Notes: generated by a model not told the origin, from the letters alone. Shown: positions 35,859-45,779, counted from the stretch's first letter. The stretch: 64,000 nt of DNA from JAEZBP01 sp963832725 (GCA_963832725.1 CAWHVG010000005.1:1302001-1366000), one strand, 5' to 3'. Translations and numbers: made by a program.

Positions 35859-36956
35859 ATGCTTCGCCCGTCCATTCAATCCGCCTGGGTCGTGTCCGGC
35901 CTCGTCGCTTCCGTCCTCGCGTGCACCGGTTGCGGTGGCTCCACGAGCTCGGACGGCGGCATGGACGCAGCGACGGGAAGAGCGGACGCCGCGAGCGGAA
36001 CGGACGCGGCGGCCGACGCCGGGACGGACGCCTCGACCGGGATCGACGGTGGGGCCGACGCAGGGATGGATGCGTCGACCGGCATGGATGCTTCGGTCGA
36101 CGGCGGCATGGACGCCTCGGGCCCCGCGTGCACGTGCACGTTGACGAACGCGGGCCTCGACACGTCAATCGGCTGCGGCGTGTCGGGGTGCCTGCCGGTC
36201 GGGGGCGCCCTCTACCACGTGACCTGCTCCGCGTCGGGTCTCGACGTGGGCGCGCGCTGCGGCCCGGGCGTGAGCGACGGCGGTACCTCGTGCATCAGCG
36301 GCGACTCACGCTGCCTCGGCGACACCCCTCAAACGTGCGACTCGACGGGGACCTGGCAAGACGGAACCCCTTGCAGCGCGGATGAGACCTGCCTGGGAAG
36401 CTCCTGCCTCGCCCTCACGGCCACGCCCTGTACAGAGTCCGACGGCGGCTGCGCGCTCGCCTGCGCGGCCACCAGCGCATGCCAAGTCTCGGCGGGCGCT
36501 TGCGCCGCCAGCGAGGCATGCAGCGCCCAGTGCAACGGAGTCTCGTCTTGCCAGATCGGCACGATCGATTGCGGCGAGGCCACGGACTGCAACGTCACGT
36601 GTGACAACACCTCCGCCTGTCAGCTCCTGACGACGCGCTGCGGATCCGGTGCCTGCGACGTGCACTGCGGGGGCGCCTCGTCCTGCCAGGGCACCCCCGA
36701 TGAGCCGACGATCATCGACTGTACGCGCTCGACGTCCTGCCAGGTCACGTGCACCGAGACGTCGTCCTGCGAGAACCTCGTGATCCTGTGCGGCAACGGA
36801 CCATGCACGGTGCAGTGCGAGGGCACCTCGTCGTGCGGGCGCTCGAGCATCGTCTGCGGCGACGGCCCCTGTGACGTGACCTGCACGGGGCCCGGGAGCA
36901 GCGTCGGCTCGGTGGACTGCGGCTCGTCGAGCTCCTGCCACGACACCTGCACCTGA
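35859..36956 (+). CDS. Cys-rich lipoprotein with CGxGxCxVxCxGxSSC repeats
   Basis: ATG 35859 opens a lipoprotein signal (SGLVASVLACTGCGG), followed by a long D/A/G/T/M-rich linker with repeated MDAS/TDAS units (to about residue 90) and a Cys-rich core. From about residue 195 the protein repeats C-N/D-x-T/S-SCQ and CGxGPCxVxC blocks six or seven times to the C-terminus (365 residues). Even Cys spacing suggests disulfide-stapled beta turns on the cell surface. Function is unknown. The frame is intact. Confidence 0.82.
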   Translation: MLRPSIQSAWVVSGLVASVLACTGCGGSTSSDGGMDAATGRADAASGTDAAADAGTDASTGIDGGADAGMDASTGMDASVDGGMDASGPACTCTLTNAGLDTSIGCGVSGCLPVGGALYHVTCSASGLDVGARCGPGVSDGGTSCISGDSRCLGDTPQTCDSTGTWQDGTPCSADETCLGSSCLALTATPCTESDGGCALACAATSACQVSAGACAASEACSAQCNGVSSCQIGTIDCGEATDCNVTCDNTSACQLLTTRCGSGACDVHCGGASSCQGTPDEPTIIDCTRSTSCQVTCTETSSCENLVILCGNGPCTVQCEGTSSCGRSSIVCGDGPCDVTCTGPGSSVGSVDCGSSSSCHDTCT

Positions 36957-37161
36957 GGCGCCTGCGGTCCGCCTTCCACGCGGACGACCGTGCAGTCCTT
37001 CCGCGTCGGCGGGGCGGGGCAGTCCCACGGAGAAGAGCGCGAAGAGCGAGATCCGCGTCCAGCGCGCGGGTCGCTCCACACGTCGACGCCCCCCGCGCCA
37101 CGGTGGCGCACGACCACGCCCGCCGCTGGTCTCACCGCGCAACCGGTGTAGGCTCGCGCCC

Positions 37162-38697
37162 GTGAATCGCGTGGAGCTCGCCCGGCGCTGGGGCTTCGAA
37201 GCGCTCTTCGCCGCCGTGGCGGTGTACGCCACCGTCCCACTGTGGGCGGTCACGCACCCGCCCATCCAGGATCTGCCGCAGCACATGGCGGCCATCCGCG
37301 TGCTCTCGAGCTACGGCGACCCGAGCCTGGCGTTCGGGCAGTACTTCGACATCGACCTGACCCGCACGCAGTACCTCGCCTACTACCTGGCGGCGATCGT
37401 CCTGAGCTGGCCCTTCGGCGTGCTGGCGGCGAACAAGATCCTGATCACCGCCTCGATCGTGGGCACGCCCTACGCGATGCGCTTCCTGCTGCGCGCGCTC
37501 GGCGCCGACGAGCGGATGGCGCTCTTCGTCGTCCCGCTGACCTGGAACGCGCACCTGATCCTCGGGTTCATGAATTTCGTGGCGGCCATCCCGCTGGCAC
37601 TGGCCGGGCTGGCACTGGCGGTCCGCCTCCGCGGTCGATGGACCCGACGCCGCGCCGTCGCGCTCGGGCTGGTCACGCTCCTCTGCTTCTACACCCACGT
37701 CGTGCCCTTCGCGTTCCTGGGCCTCGGCGCCGCGCTGGTCGCCATCGGCGAGGGCTGGCGCGAGACGCTGCGACGCTGGATCCCGCTCGTGCCGGCCGCC
37801 CTCGCGGCCCTGATCTGGACCCGGCTCAGCCCCGCCGGCGAGTCCACCCTGAGCGCGGCCTCCGGCGGAGGATCGCGCGGCGCGGCCTCGTTCATGACGG
37901 CGTCACAAGCGCTGACCGAGATCCCTGGCTGGCTCACGGACGTGCTGGTCGGAGCCCTCGACGAGCAGCTCCTGGTCGCGTTCGGCGTGGTGCTCCTGGC
38001 CGCCGCCGTGTCGGGTCGCGGGCGCGAAGCCACCGAGGGCAGCGAGCCACCGGTCCCCGACCTCCGAAGGCGCGTCGCGATGCTCTCGCCGCTGGCGGCC
38101 GCGCTCTACTTTCTGACGCCGGCCTCCTACGACTGGATCTGGCCGATCAACGCCCGCTTTCCGCTCCTCGCGATCGTGTTCGCCATCCCGGCCCTGCCTC
38201 GCCAACGCGGCTGGCTCGGCGCCATCGTGCTCACGGCCGTGATCGGCATCGGCGTCGCGTCCAGCGCCGAGGTCCAGCGGGCGTTCGTCACGTTCGATCG
38301 GGACGAGGTCGGCGCGCTCGACGAGGCCATCGCCGCCATGCCCGAGGGAGCGCGCGTGGCCGGGCTGATCTACGACCGCGGCTCGCGCGAGGTGAAGTTC
38401 TCGCCGTTCATCCACTCGGTGGCGTGGGTGCAGGCCGAGAACGGCGGCGCCGTGATGTTCACCTTCGCCGACTTCCCGCAGAGCCCCTTCACCTTCCGCG
38501 ACGGGCACCGGCCGCCCCGCGTCCCGCCGCGCTGGGAGTGGATGCCGCAGGCGGTGGACCCGGCTCGCGACCTCGGCTGGTACGACTACGTGCTGGTGCG
38601 GGGCGGTCCCGGCCGCATCGCCTCCGAGCACAACGCGTTCGAGCAGGTGTTCGCGCGCGGCCCGTGGACCGTCTGGCGGCGAAAGCACGACACCTGA
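37162..38697 (+). CDS. Polytopic membrane protein, function unknown
   Basis: The 511-residue protein starts at GTG 37162 (NRVELARRWGFEALFAAVAV) and has about ten hydrophobic segments up to residue 390, then a soluble domain of about 120 residues (GLIYDRGSREVKFSPFIHSV, DLGWYDYVLVRGGPGRI). The PPIQDLPQHMAAI loop after the first segment resembles the first extracytoplasmic loop of GT-C-type glycosyltransferases, but no proven catalytic motif is seen. It is probably an envelope glycosyl- or lipid-processing protein (inference). Confidence 0.8.
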   Translation: MNRVELARRWGFEALFAAVAVYATVPLWAVTHPPIQDLPQHMAAIRVLSSYGDPSLAFGQYFDIDLTRTQYLAYYLAAIVLSWPFGVLAANKILITASIVGTPYAMRFLLRALGADERMALFVVPLTWNAHLILGFMNFVAAIPLALAGLALAVRLRGRWTRRRAVALGLVTLLCFYTHVVPFAFLGLGAALVAIGEGWRETLRRWIPLVPAALAALIWTRLSPAGESTLSAASGGGSRGAASFMTASQALTEIPGWLTDVLVGALDEQLLVAFGVVLLAAAVSGRGREATEGSEPPVPDLRRRVAMLSPLAAALYFLTPASYDWIWPINARFPLLAIVFAIPALPRQRGWLGAIVLTAVIGIGVASSAEVQRAFVTFDRDEVGALDEAIAAMPEGARVAGLIYDRGSREVKFSPFIHSVAWVQAENGGAVMFTFADFPQSPFTFRDGHRPPRVPPRWEWMPQAVDPARDLGWYDYVLVRGGPGRIASEHNAFEQVFARGPWTVWRRKHDT

Positions 38698-38773
38698 TCG
38701 GACGCGCAGCTTCGCGCGGGCGCTTGGGCTGCTAGCTTCCAACGCCGAACACGCGAAGCGCACGGGAGGATAG

Positions 38774-39937
38774 ATGAGACAACGCGACGACATGACCTTC
38801 CCCATGGAAGAGCACGAGCGCCGGCTGGCGGACCTGCGCCAGCGAATGGAGCGGCAAGGGCTCGAGGTCGTGATCATCACCGACCCGGAGAACCTCTTCT
38901 ACCTGACCGAGTACCAGACCACCGGCTATTCGTACTTCCAGGCGCTGGTCGTCCCGCTGGACGACGAGCCCTTCATGGTCACGCGCCTGCTCGAGGAGAC
39001 CAACGTCCACGCTCGCACCTGGGTCGACATCACGCGGCCCTACACGGACACCGGCGACGCCATCGAGACGCTCTGGCATGCGCTCGCTGAATTCGATCTG
39101 ACCACGAAGATCATCGGCTACGAGCGGAACAGCTACTTCTTCCCGGCCTACCAGCAGGACCGGATGATGGCCACCTGGTACGACGCCAAGTTCGTCGACT
39201 GTTTCGGGCTGGTGGAAGAAGGCCGGATCATCAAGAGCCAGTACGAGCTCGACGTCATGCGCCATGCGGCGCGGGCAGGACAGGAGGGCATGGCCGCAGG
39301 CTTGGCCGCGGTGAAGGAAGGCGCGACGGAGAACGATCTGGCCGCGGAGATCTCGGCCGCGATGTTCCGCGCCGGCGGCGAGTACCCCGCCGTGATGCCC
39401 TACATCACCTCCGGCCCACGCTGCATGATCGGCCACGCGACCTGGGAAGGCCGCACCATCCAGAGCGGCGACACGGTCTTCATCGAGGTCGGCGGCTGCT
39501 ACCGCCGCTATCACGCCGCCATGATGCGCACGGCGTTCGTCGGCGAGCCGCCCCAGGAAGTGCGCGACGCCGAGAAGCTCGTGCTGGAGGCGCTCGACAA
39601 CATGATCGACACGCTCCGACCGGGGATCACCGTCTCGGACGCGGACCGCGCGGCGCGCGAGATCATCTCCCGCTCCACCGTCGGCGGCGCCCTGGTCACC
39701 CGCGCCGGCTACGCCATCGGCATCGCGTTCGCGCCCTCCTGGGACGAGGGCTACATCATGAGCCTCAAGCCCGGCGATCACCGCCCGCTGCAGGAGGACA
39801 TGACCTTCCACCTCATCCCCTGGCTCTTCGGCTACGAGGGCGAGCGGGTGATGGGCATCAGCGAGACCGTGCGGATCACCGCCGACGGATGCGAGCCGCT
39901 CTCGGATCTCGATCGCGGGCTCGTCGTCCGGAGCTGA
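38774..39937 (+). CDS. M24-family creatinase/ectoine-hydrolase-like protein
   Basis: The 387-residue protein has an N-terminal creatinase-like domain (VIITDPENLFYLTEYQTTGY) and a pita-bread C-terminal domain. Where metal-dependent M24 peptidases have Asp and Asp, it has FIEVGGCYRRYHAAMMRTAF. His replaces the metal ligand as in creatinase, so it is likely metal-free. SDADRAAREIISRS, LKPGDHRPLQEDM and GISETVRIT complete the domain. Relatives include creatinase and ectoine hydrolase (DoeA); no ectoine genes are adjacent, so the substrate is unresolved. ATG 38774 is preceded by GGGAGGA. Confidence 0.85.
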   Translation: MRQRDDMTFPMEEHERRLADLRQRMERQGLEVVIITDPENLFYLTEYQTTGYSYFQALVVPLDDEPFMVTRLLEETNVHARTWVDITRPYTDTGDAIETLWHALAEFDLTTKIIGYERNSYFFPAYQQDRMMATWYDAKFVDCFGLVEEGRIIKSQYELDVMRHAARAGQEGMAAGLAAVKEGATENDLAAEISAAMFRAGGEYPAVMPYITSGPRCMIGHATWEGRTIQSGDTVFIEVGGCYRRYHAAMMRTAFVGEPPQEVRDAEKLVLEALDNMIDTLRPGITVSDADRAAREIISRSTVGGALVTRAGYAIGIAFAPSWDEGYIMSLKPGDHRPLQEDMTFHLIPWLFGYEGERVMGISETVRITADGCEPLSDLDRGLVVRS

Positions 39938-40052
39938 AGCGATCGCGACTGCCCCAGCATCCAGAGAGCCGCTGGCGCACTCTCAACGCGTTCGGGACGG
40001 CCGTCGACGTCGAACATCGCGTCCACGGTCGCCCCGGAACGCCGACCTCAGA

Positions 40053-40715
40053 TCAGAGCTCGTGCGGCGTGAACGCGGGCGGGTCGCTGGCGGGGAAGGA
40101 CTCGTAGCCCGCCTCGGCGACCTCGTCGTAGGGCGACGCGTGCTCGTGCACGATCGCCCCCGCCGCGCCCATCTCGCGCAGCGCCTTCTGACCGTCCGCC
40201 GTGCTCACCGCCCGCGTGGCGTCCACGAGCACGTGCACCTCGAAGCCCTCACGGCGGGCCTCGATCACGGTCGCACGCACACATTGATCCTGCGCCAACC
40301 CGCCGACCCAGACCCGCTTGACGCCGTGCTTTTGCATGTGCTCCGCGAGCCCGGTCTCGTCGAACGCCGAGAGTTGGTCGCGATCGAGCCTCGTGCCTTT
40401 GGCGATGTGGATCGTGTTCGGCGGCAGGCGGAGCGACGGGTGGTACGCGGCGCCCTCCGTGCCCTGCACGCAATGCGATCGCCAAGGGCCGCCTTGCTCG
40501 CGGAACGAGGGGTGCTCGCGCGGGTGCCAGTCGCGCGACGCGTACACCGGCACGCCGCGGTCACGGGCCGCCTCGAGCCATTGGTTCAGTACGGGAATCA
40601 CCGCGTCGCCCGCCGTGATGGCCACAGCGCCGCCCGGGCAGAAGTCCCGCTGGACGTCGACGACGAGCAACGCGTCGCCCTTTCGGAGTGTCTTGAGGGG
40701 ATCCATATCGATCAT
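40053..40715 (-). CDS. pncA: Nicotinamidase / pyrazinamidase
   Basis: The isochorismatase-fold protein (220 residues) has catalytic Asp in LLVVDVQRDF, the metal-binding SRDWHPREHPSF, HCVQGTEGAAYHP, Lys in HIAKGTR and the nucleophile Cys in GLAQDQCVRATVIEA. It deaminates nicotinamide to nicotinate in NAD salvage. The neighbour on the other strand, 57 bp away, is nicotinate phosphoribosyltransferase, the next step. ATG 40715 is chosen; an internal ATG at 40706 is possible. Confidence 0.95.
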   Translation of the reverse strand: MIDMDPLKTLRKGDALLVVDVQRDFCPGGAVAITAGDAVIPVLNQWLEAARDRGVPVYASRDWHPREHPSFREQGGPWRSHCVQGTEGAAYHPSLRLPPNTIHIAKGTRLDRDQLSAFDETGLAEHMQKHGVKRVWVGGLAQDQCVRATVIEARREGFEVHVLVDATRAVSTADGQKALREMGAAGAIVHEHASPYDEVAEAGYESFPASDPPAFTPHEL

Positions 40716-40772
40716 GGAGCTATCCCCGGATGGTCTCGTTGCCAACGCACCCATCGGACATAGCTATCGGCC

Positions 40773-42128
40773 GTGGTGCGCGAGGTGTCGGCGAGGTCGG
40801 GCGGCGCTCTGTTCGTGGATCAGTACGAGCTGACCATGGCGCAGGCCTACGTCGCCGCGGGGATGGAGCAGGATCGAGCCACCTTCAGCCTCTACGTCCG
40901 CTCGCTGCCGCGGCATCGCAACTACCTCGTCGCCGCCGGCCTCGACGCGGTGCTCGAATGGCTGGAGTCCTGGCGTGTCACCGAGGACGATGCGGCCTAC
41001 CTGCGCTCGTTGGGCACGTTCTCGGAGCCCTTCCTCGCGTGGCTGCGGGCGCAGCGCTTCGAAGGTGACGTGCGCGCGCTACCGGAGGGGACGCTCTTCT
41101 TCCCCGAGGAGCCGGTTCTCGAGGTGGACGCGCCCATCGCCCAGGCCCAGCTCGCCGAGAGCTTCGTCCTCAACCGCATCCACGCGGCGACGTCGTTGGC
41201 CAGCAAGGCCGCGCGAATCGTCACCGCGGCGGCCGGCCGGAGCGTCGTGGACTTCGCCCTCCGCCGCTCGCACGGCGGCGAGGGCGCGCTCATGGCGGCG
41301 CGCGCGTTCCACCTCGCCGGCGTCGGCGCCACCAGCAACATGGCTGCGGCCGCGCGCTACGGCATCCCGCCGGCGGGGACGATGGCCCACAGCTTCGTGG
41401 AGGCCTTCGACGACGAGCTCGACGCGTTCCGCGCGTTCGCTCGCGAGCACCCGTCCACCACCCTTCTCGTCGACACCTACGACACGCTCGAGGGCGTGCG
41501 CCGCGTGGTTGCCCTCGCTCGCGAGCTCGGCGACGCCTTCCGCATCCAGGCGGTGCGCCTCGACTCGGGCTCACTGGGCGAGCTGGCCACCGCCGCGCGC
41601 GCCATCCTCGACGAAGCGGGCCTGCAGCACGTGTCCATCGTCGCCAGCGGCGGGCTCGACGAGGACGCGATCGCGCGGCTGGTAGCGGAGGACCGACCGA
41701 TCGACGGCTTCGGCGTCGGCACGGCGATGGGCGTGAGCGAGGACGCGCCGACGCTCGACATGGCCTACAAGCTCGTCGAGTACCGCGGCCTCGGCCGCAT
41801 GAAGCTGAGCACCGGCAAGCGCACCCTGCCCGGCCGCAAGCAAGCGTGGCGTTTCGAAGAGCGAGGACGCGCGCTCGAGGACGTGATCGGCCGCGCCGAC
41901 GAGGCGTATGGAGGCCGCCCGCTCCTGACCACCGTGATGCGGAACGGCGCCCGCACCGACCGAGGCCGCGAGCCCCTGGAGGTCGCCCGCCGCCGCGCCC
42001 GCGAAGAGCTGGCGCGCATGCCCGACCACGTCCGCGCGCTCGCCCCGGCGAGGCCGCCCTACCCCGTCAGCATCAGCGACGCGCTGCGCGCCGAGCTCGA
42101 ATCCGTCCGGCGGCGCGTCGCGGGCTGA
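40773..42128 (+). CDS. pncB: Nicotinate phosphoribosyltransferase
   Basis: The 451-residue protein shows NAPRTase blocks: FVDQYELTMAQAYVAAGM, VDFALRRSHGGEGALMAARA, GVGATSNMAAAARYGIPPAGTMAHSFVEAF, VDTYDTLEGV, VRLDSGSLGEL and GFGVGTAM. It joins nicotinate and PRPP, with ATP, to nicotinate mononucleotide. It starts with GTG 40773 and shares the divergent promoter region with pncA, forming a compact Preiss-Handler salvage pair. Confidence 0.95.
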   Translation: MVREVSARSGGALFVDQYELTMAQAYVAAGMEQDRATFSLYVRSLPRHRNYLVAAGLDAVLEWLESWRVTEDDAAYLRSLGTFSEPFLAWLRAQRFEGDVRALPEGTLFFPEEPVLEVDAPIAQAQLAESFVLNRIHAATSLASKAARIVTAAAGRSVVDFALRRSHGGEGALMAARAFHLAGVGATSNMAAAARYGIPPAGTMAHSFVEAFDDELDAFRAFAREHPSTTLLVDTYDTLEGVRRVVALARELGDAFRIQAVRLDSGSLGELATAARAILDEAGLQHVSIVASGGLDEDAIARLVAEDRPIDGFGVGTAMGVSEDAPTLDMAYKLVEYRGLGRMKLSTGKRTLPGRKQAWRFEERGRALEDVIGRADEAYGGRPLLTTVMRNGARTDRGREPLEVARRRAREELARMPDHVRALAPARPPYPVSISDALRAELESVRRRVAG

Positions 42129-42352
42129 GCGCGAGGGGATCGTCACCCGCGGTTCGCGTCCAGGAGCTCTCGCTCGAGCCGAAGATCGACCTCCCGTGAG
42201 CTGGTCGCAGACCCCAACAAGATTTTCGGCCGACCGGCCGGAACCGACCTCCGAGCCAGCCCGTCTTGGTGAGTGAAGCTCGGACGACGCCCGCTCGATA
42301 GCGTCGATGCCTGCACACGCGCCACGCGACGGTGGCGCCGGGGAGGAGAGAC

Positions 42353-43345
42353 ATGAAACCCACGAGTCGAATCGGCTCGCTCGTCGCGGCCTGCGCCGCG
42401 CTCGGACTGGGCTGTTCACTGGCAACGCCCGCCCACGCTCAGGACGAAGGCGAGCACGAAGTGGCGCCCACCACCGACGCGCCCGCGGCCGAGAGCGGGA
42501 CCGGCGCGGCGCCGACCGAGGACCAGCCCACCGGATCGGAAGCCGAGGCGGGCGACGTACCGCCTCCGCCCGCCTCGACGGCGGATACCCCCGGCGCGCC
42601 GACGCACGAGCCGGGCGGAGCAGCGCCACAACACCTCTCCGTCCCGAGCCCGTCCGCGGCAGCGGCTTCCACCGACGAGGCTCCCAGCGCGGATTCGGCG
42701 CGCCGCACGCTCCTCGGACAATGGATCGAGGCGGGCGCCGCTCGCGAGAGCGGACGGCTCGGATGGCTCGCCGGGGTCGACATCGGCACCGGTGCAACCT
42801 TCCTCGCAGGCGGCATCTGGGCTTGGGCGGACAGCGCGGGGAGCAGCAGCGGGAGCGTCTGGGGCCCGGCCATCGGCTCGCTCGGCATCGCCGTCGGCGC
42901 ACTCGACATCGCCCGCGGGATCCTGCGTCTGGCAGCGCCGCCTCCGATCATCGATCGAGCGCGCCGCTGGGAGCACGCGTTGATGGGCGAGCTCGGACCG
43001 GCCGAGCTGGCGTCGTTCGAGGGCGAGATGCGCGCCGACGCCGCCCGCGAGAGGCAGCAGCGTTGGCTCCGCATGGGCTACGGGATCGCCATGGCGCTGG
43101 CGGGTGCCGGCGTGGCGATCGCGACGGGCACCGTGAACGGCCTGAACAGCGACCAGCTCGCAGCCGGCTACATCATGGGCGGTGGGTTCGGGCTGCTCGG
43201 CGCCGTGCTCTTCGGGACGTCGTTCATCCCGAGCTCCGCCGAGAGCGCGTGGGCGCACTATCGGCGCGGCGAGAGCCCGCACGGCGGCGTGAGCGTCCAG
43301 CCCGTGGTCGGCCTCACCTCCATCGGGCTCTTCGGACGCTTTTGA
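42353..43345 (+). CDS. Exported protein with membrane segments, function unknown
   Basis: GGGAGGAGAG precedes ATG 42353. The 330-residue protein has a signal peptide (SLVAACAALGLGCSLATPAH, cleaved after AHA), an acidic P/A/E/T-rich region to about 125, and three or four glycine-rich hydrophobic segments (about 145-165, 172-190, 245-262, 272-290). I do not recognise the family. It is probably an inner-membrane or periplasmic structural protein of its own transcription unit. Confidence 0.75.
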   Translation: MKPTSRIGSLVAACAALGLGCSLATPAHAQDEGEHEVAPTTDAPAAESGTGAAPTEDQPTGSEAEAGDVPPPPASTADTPGAPTHEPGGAAPQHLSVPSPSAAAASTDEAPSADSARRTLLGQWIEAGAARESGRLGWLAGVDIGTGATFLAGGIWAWADSAGSSSGSVWGPAIGSLGIAVGALDIARGILRLAAPPPIIDRARRWEHALMGELGPAELASFEGEMRADAARERQQRWLRMGYGIAMALAGAGVAIATGTVNGLNSDQLAAGYIMGGGFGLLGAVLFGTSFIPSSAESAWAHYRRGESPHGGVSVQPVVGLTSIGLFGRF

Positions 43346-43467
43346 GCTGCCCCGACGGGACGGTTGCTCCATCGAAGAGCCGCGGCAGCTTCGCTCACGG
43401 TGGGGCATCTCCGGCGGTCGAACGCCGCGGCTCGTCCGGACGGCCCCGGCGTGGCAAGCCTCACGCG

Positions 43468-44230
43468 ATGACGACGCTCGGCGAGTGGCTGGCCGAGGAG
43501 CCTTTCGCGCTCGGCATGTCCAGCGGGTTCTTCGGCTTCTTCGCGCACGCGGGAGTGCTCACGGTCCTCGAAGAAGTGGGCCTGCGACCCAGCCGTGTGG
43601 CCGGCTCGAGCGCCGGCGCGCTGGTGACGGCGACGTGGGCGGCGGGAGTGGACGCACGCGCGATCGCGGACGAGCTGCTCGCGCTCGAACGCGACGACTT
43701 CTGGGATCCCACGCCCGGGCCCGGGCTCTTGGCGGGCCGTCTCTTTCGCCGGCGGCTCGAGGCGCTGCTGCCGGTCGGTGCCTTCCACGGCTGCCGCGTG
43801 CCGGCGGCGGTCAGCGTCTACGATCTCTCGAGCCGCCGGGTGCGCGTGCTCGACCAGGGCGCCATCGCGCCGGCCGTTCACGCATCGTGCGCGGTGCCTT
43901 TCATGTTCCACCCCGTCCGCCACGCGCGGCGGCCTGCTCGTCGACGGCGGCGTGGCCGATCGACCCGGCCTCACCGCGCTCCGCGATTCGCCGCGCGTGC
44001 TCTTCCACCACCTCGCATCCCGCTCCCCGTGGCGGCGCAAGGGCAGCCCCGCGCTCCGCGTCCCCCGCCGCGCCGGGCTCACCACCCTCGTCATCGATCC
44101 CCTCCCGCGCGTCGGCCCCTTCCGCCTGCCCGAAGGCGCCCGCGCGTTCGACGTCGCCCGGCGCGCCACGCGAGAGGCGCTGGACCGACCGATCGCGGCG
44201 AACACCGTACGCGTCGCGACGCCGAGCTGA
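43468..44230 (+). CDS. Patatin-like phospholipase (single-base frameshift)
   Basis: The oxyanion region GMSSGFFGFFAHAGVL, the nucleophile elbow GSSAG and, after a +1 change near 43928, the catalytic Asp motif VDGG identify a patatin-like serine hydrolase of about 253 residues. The span has one extra base at CACGCGCGGCGG; dropping one restores AVPFMFHPVRHA-GGLLVDGGVAD. Patatins release fatty acids from lipids. It precedes an alpha/beta hydrolase gene by about 80 bp. Confidence 0.85.
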
Positions 44231-44309
44231 GCCGCCTGCGGACCTGGCGGAAACCCCGCCGCGAAGCGCTCGGCCCCGCATCGCACGCCGGCGGTCTATC
44301 CTCCGGCAG

Positions 44310-45059
44310 ATGAGCTCGATCCTCGACGCCCCAATCGTCTCCCAGCGCTACTTCTTCCCGCGCCGCGAGCGACCCGCCGACATCGTTCCGGTCGAAGTCG
44401 AGGGCGCCACGCTCGCGTGCGCCGCGCACCGCTCACACGGCGGTGACGCGCCCCTGCTCGTCCACTTCCACGGCAACGGAGAGGTGGTCGCCGACTACCT
44501 GCCCGACGTCGCGGACGCGTTCGCGGCGGCGGGGCTCGACTCCTTCTTCGTCGAGTACCGCGGCTACGGCGCCTCGACGGGCGAGCCCGCGCTCGTCGGC
44601 ATGCTGGCGGACGTTCCGAAGGTCCTCGCCTCGCTCGACGTCCCGCTCGAGCGCGTCTTCGTCTACGGCCGCTCCGTCGGATCGATCTACGCCATCGAAG
44701 CAGCTCACCGCTGCCCCGCGATCGGCGGGCTGATCCTGGAGAGCGGCATCGCCGACCCGCTCGAGCGCATCCTCCTCCGCGTGCACCCGGAAGAGCTCGG
44801 CGTCGACGACGAGACCCTCGCCCGCGAGGCGCGCCGTCACCTCGATCACGAAGCGAAGCTCGAAGGCTACGACGGTCCCGTCCTCGTCCTGCACGCCGAG
44901 CACGACACCCTCGTCGGTCCCTCCCACGCAGAGCGCAACGCGAGCTGGGTCCGGCGCTCCGAGCTCGTGCTCTTCCCGCGCGGCGACCACAACACCATCC
45001 TCGCCCACAACCTCCCCGCCATCGTGAGCGCCGTCCGCCGCCTGGCCCTCGGCGCATGA
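44310..45059 (+). CDS. Alpha/beta hydrolase
   Basis: The 249-residue protein has PLLVHFHGNGE (oxyanion HG), the nucleophile elbow VYGRSVGS with Ser, Asp in LHAEHDTLV and His in PRGDHNT. No signal peptide is visible. The fold is like the BEM46/YqkD-type serine hydrolases; the substrate is unknown. Its stop overlaps the rhodanese gene start (ATGA), so the two are coupled. Confidence 0.88.
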   Translation: MSSILDAPIVSQRYFFPRRERPADIVPVEVEGATLACAAHRSHGGDAPLLVHFHGNGEVVADYLPDVADAFAAAGLDSFFVEYRGYGASTGEPALVGMLADVPKVLASLDVPLERVFVYGRSVGSIYAIEAAHRCPAIGGLILESGIADPLERILLRVHPEELGVDDETLAREARRHLDHEAKLEGYDGPVLVLHAEHDTLVGPSHAERNASWVRRSELVLFPRGDHNTILAHNLPAIVSAVRRLALGA

Positions 45060-45541
45060 CGCCGGCCGTCCGTCCGCACGTCGCCACGGAGCACGAGATG
45101 ATCACGTTCTCGGCCGAGCGCATGCGCCGGACGCTGGTGGAGGTCGCCAGCGCGCGCCTCGGCGCATACATCTCGAGCATGCCCCTCGACGCCCTCACCC
45201 GCTGGCTCCCCTTCGGCGCCGTGCCGGAGATCCACGCGCGCAATCTCGCGGCGCGATTGGCCGATGAGGGCGAGTCGCCGCTCCTTCTCGACGTGCGCAC
45301 CACCACCGAGCACGCGCGGAGCCGCATCCCGGGCGCCCGCAGCGTGCCCATCCACACGCTGGCGGCGCGCATGGACGCGCTGGCGCTCTCGCCGGGCGAC
45401 GAGGTCGTGGTCATCTGCCTGTCGGCCCACCGCAGCATCCCCGCCGTACGCCTGCTGCGCGAGCGCGGCGTCGAGGCCGTTCAGCTGGAAGGCGGAATGC
45501 GCGCCTGGTGGAGCGCGGCGCTTCCGACCGAATCGGATTGA
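45056..45541 (+). CDS. Rhodanese-domain protein
   Basis: The 161-residue protein has an N-terminal helical part and a rhodanese domain (about 60-155): LLLDVRTTTEHARSRIPGAR, then active-site loop ICLSAHRS with the sulfur-carrying Cys, and GMRAWWSA near the end. Such proteins move sulfane sulfur. It starts within the stop codon of the alpha/beta hydrolase gene. Confidence 0.9.
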   Translation: MTPAVRPHVATEHEMITFSAERMRRTLVEVASARLGAYISSMPLDALTRWLPFGAVPEIHARNLAARLADEGESPLLLDVRTTTEHARSRIPGARSVPIHTLAARMDALALSPGDEVVVICLSAHRSIPAVRLLRERGVEAVQLEGGMRAWWSAALPTESD

Positions 45542-45779
45542 AGCGCACGACGGGAACGGTGTGACGCCGACAGTTTCTGAAGTCCTGACACGCCGCTGGC
45601 GAACCCCCGTCACGTGCGCAGTCTCCCGGCGCCCCGCGCCGGAGACGGGGCTCCATCCGCGGCGTCGTTGCTCGCGATCGCACGTACGCACCTCGAGGGT
45701 CCGGCTCGGCGTGACGGCCATCCCGCCCGCATGGCGAGCTGCGCGGGAGGAGCTGCCGGCGGCGTGGCTCCCGCGCTTA

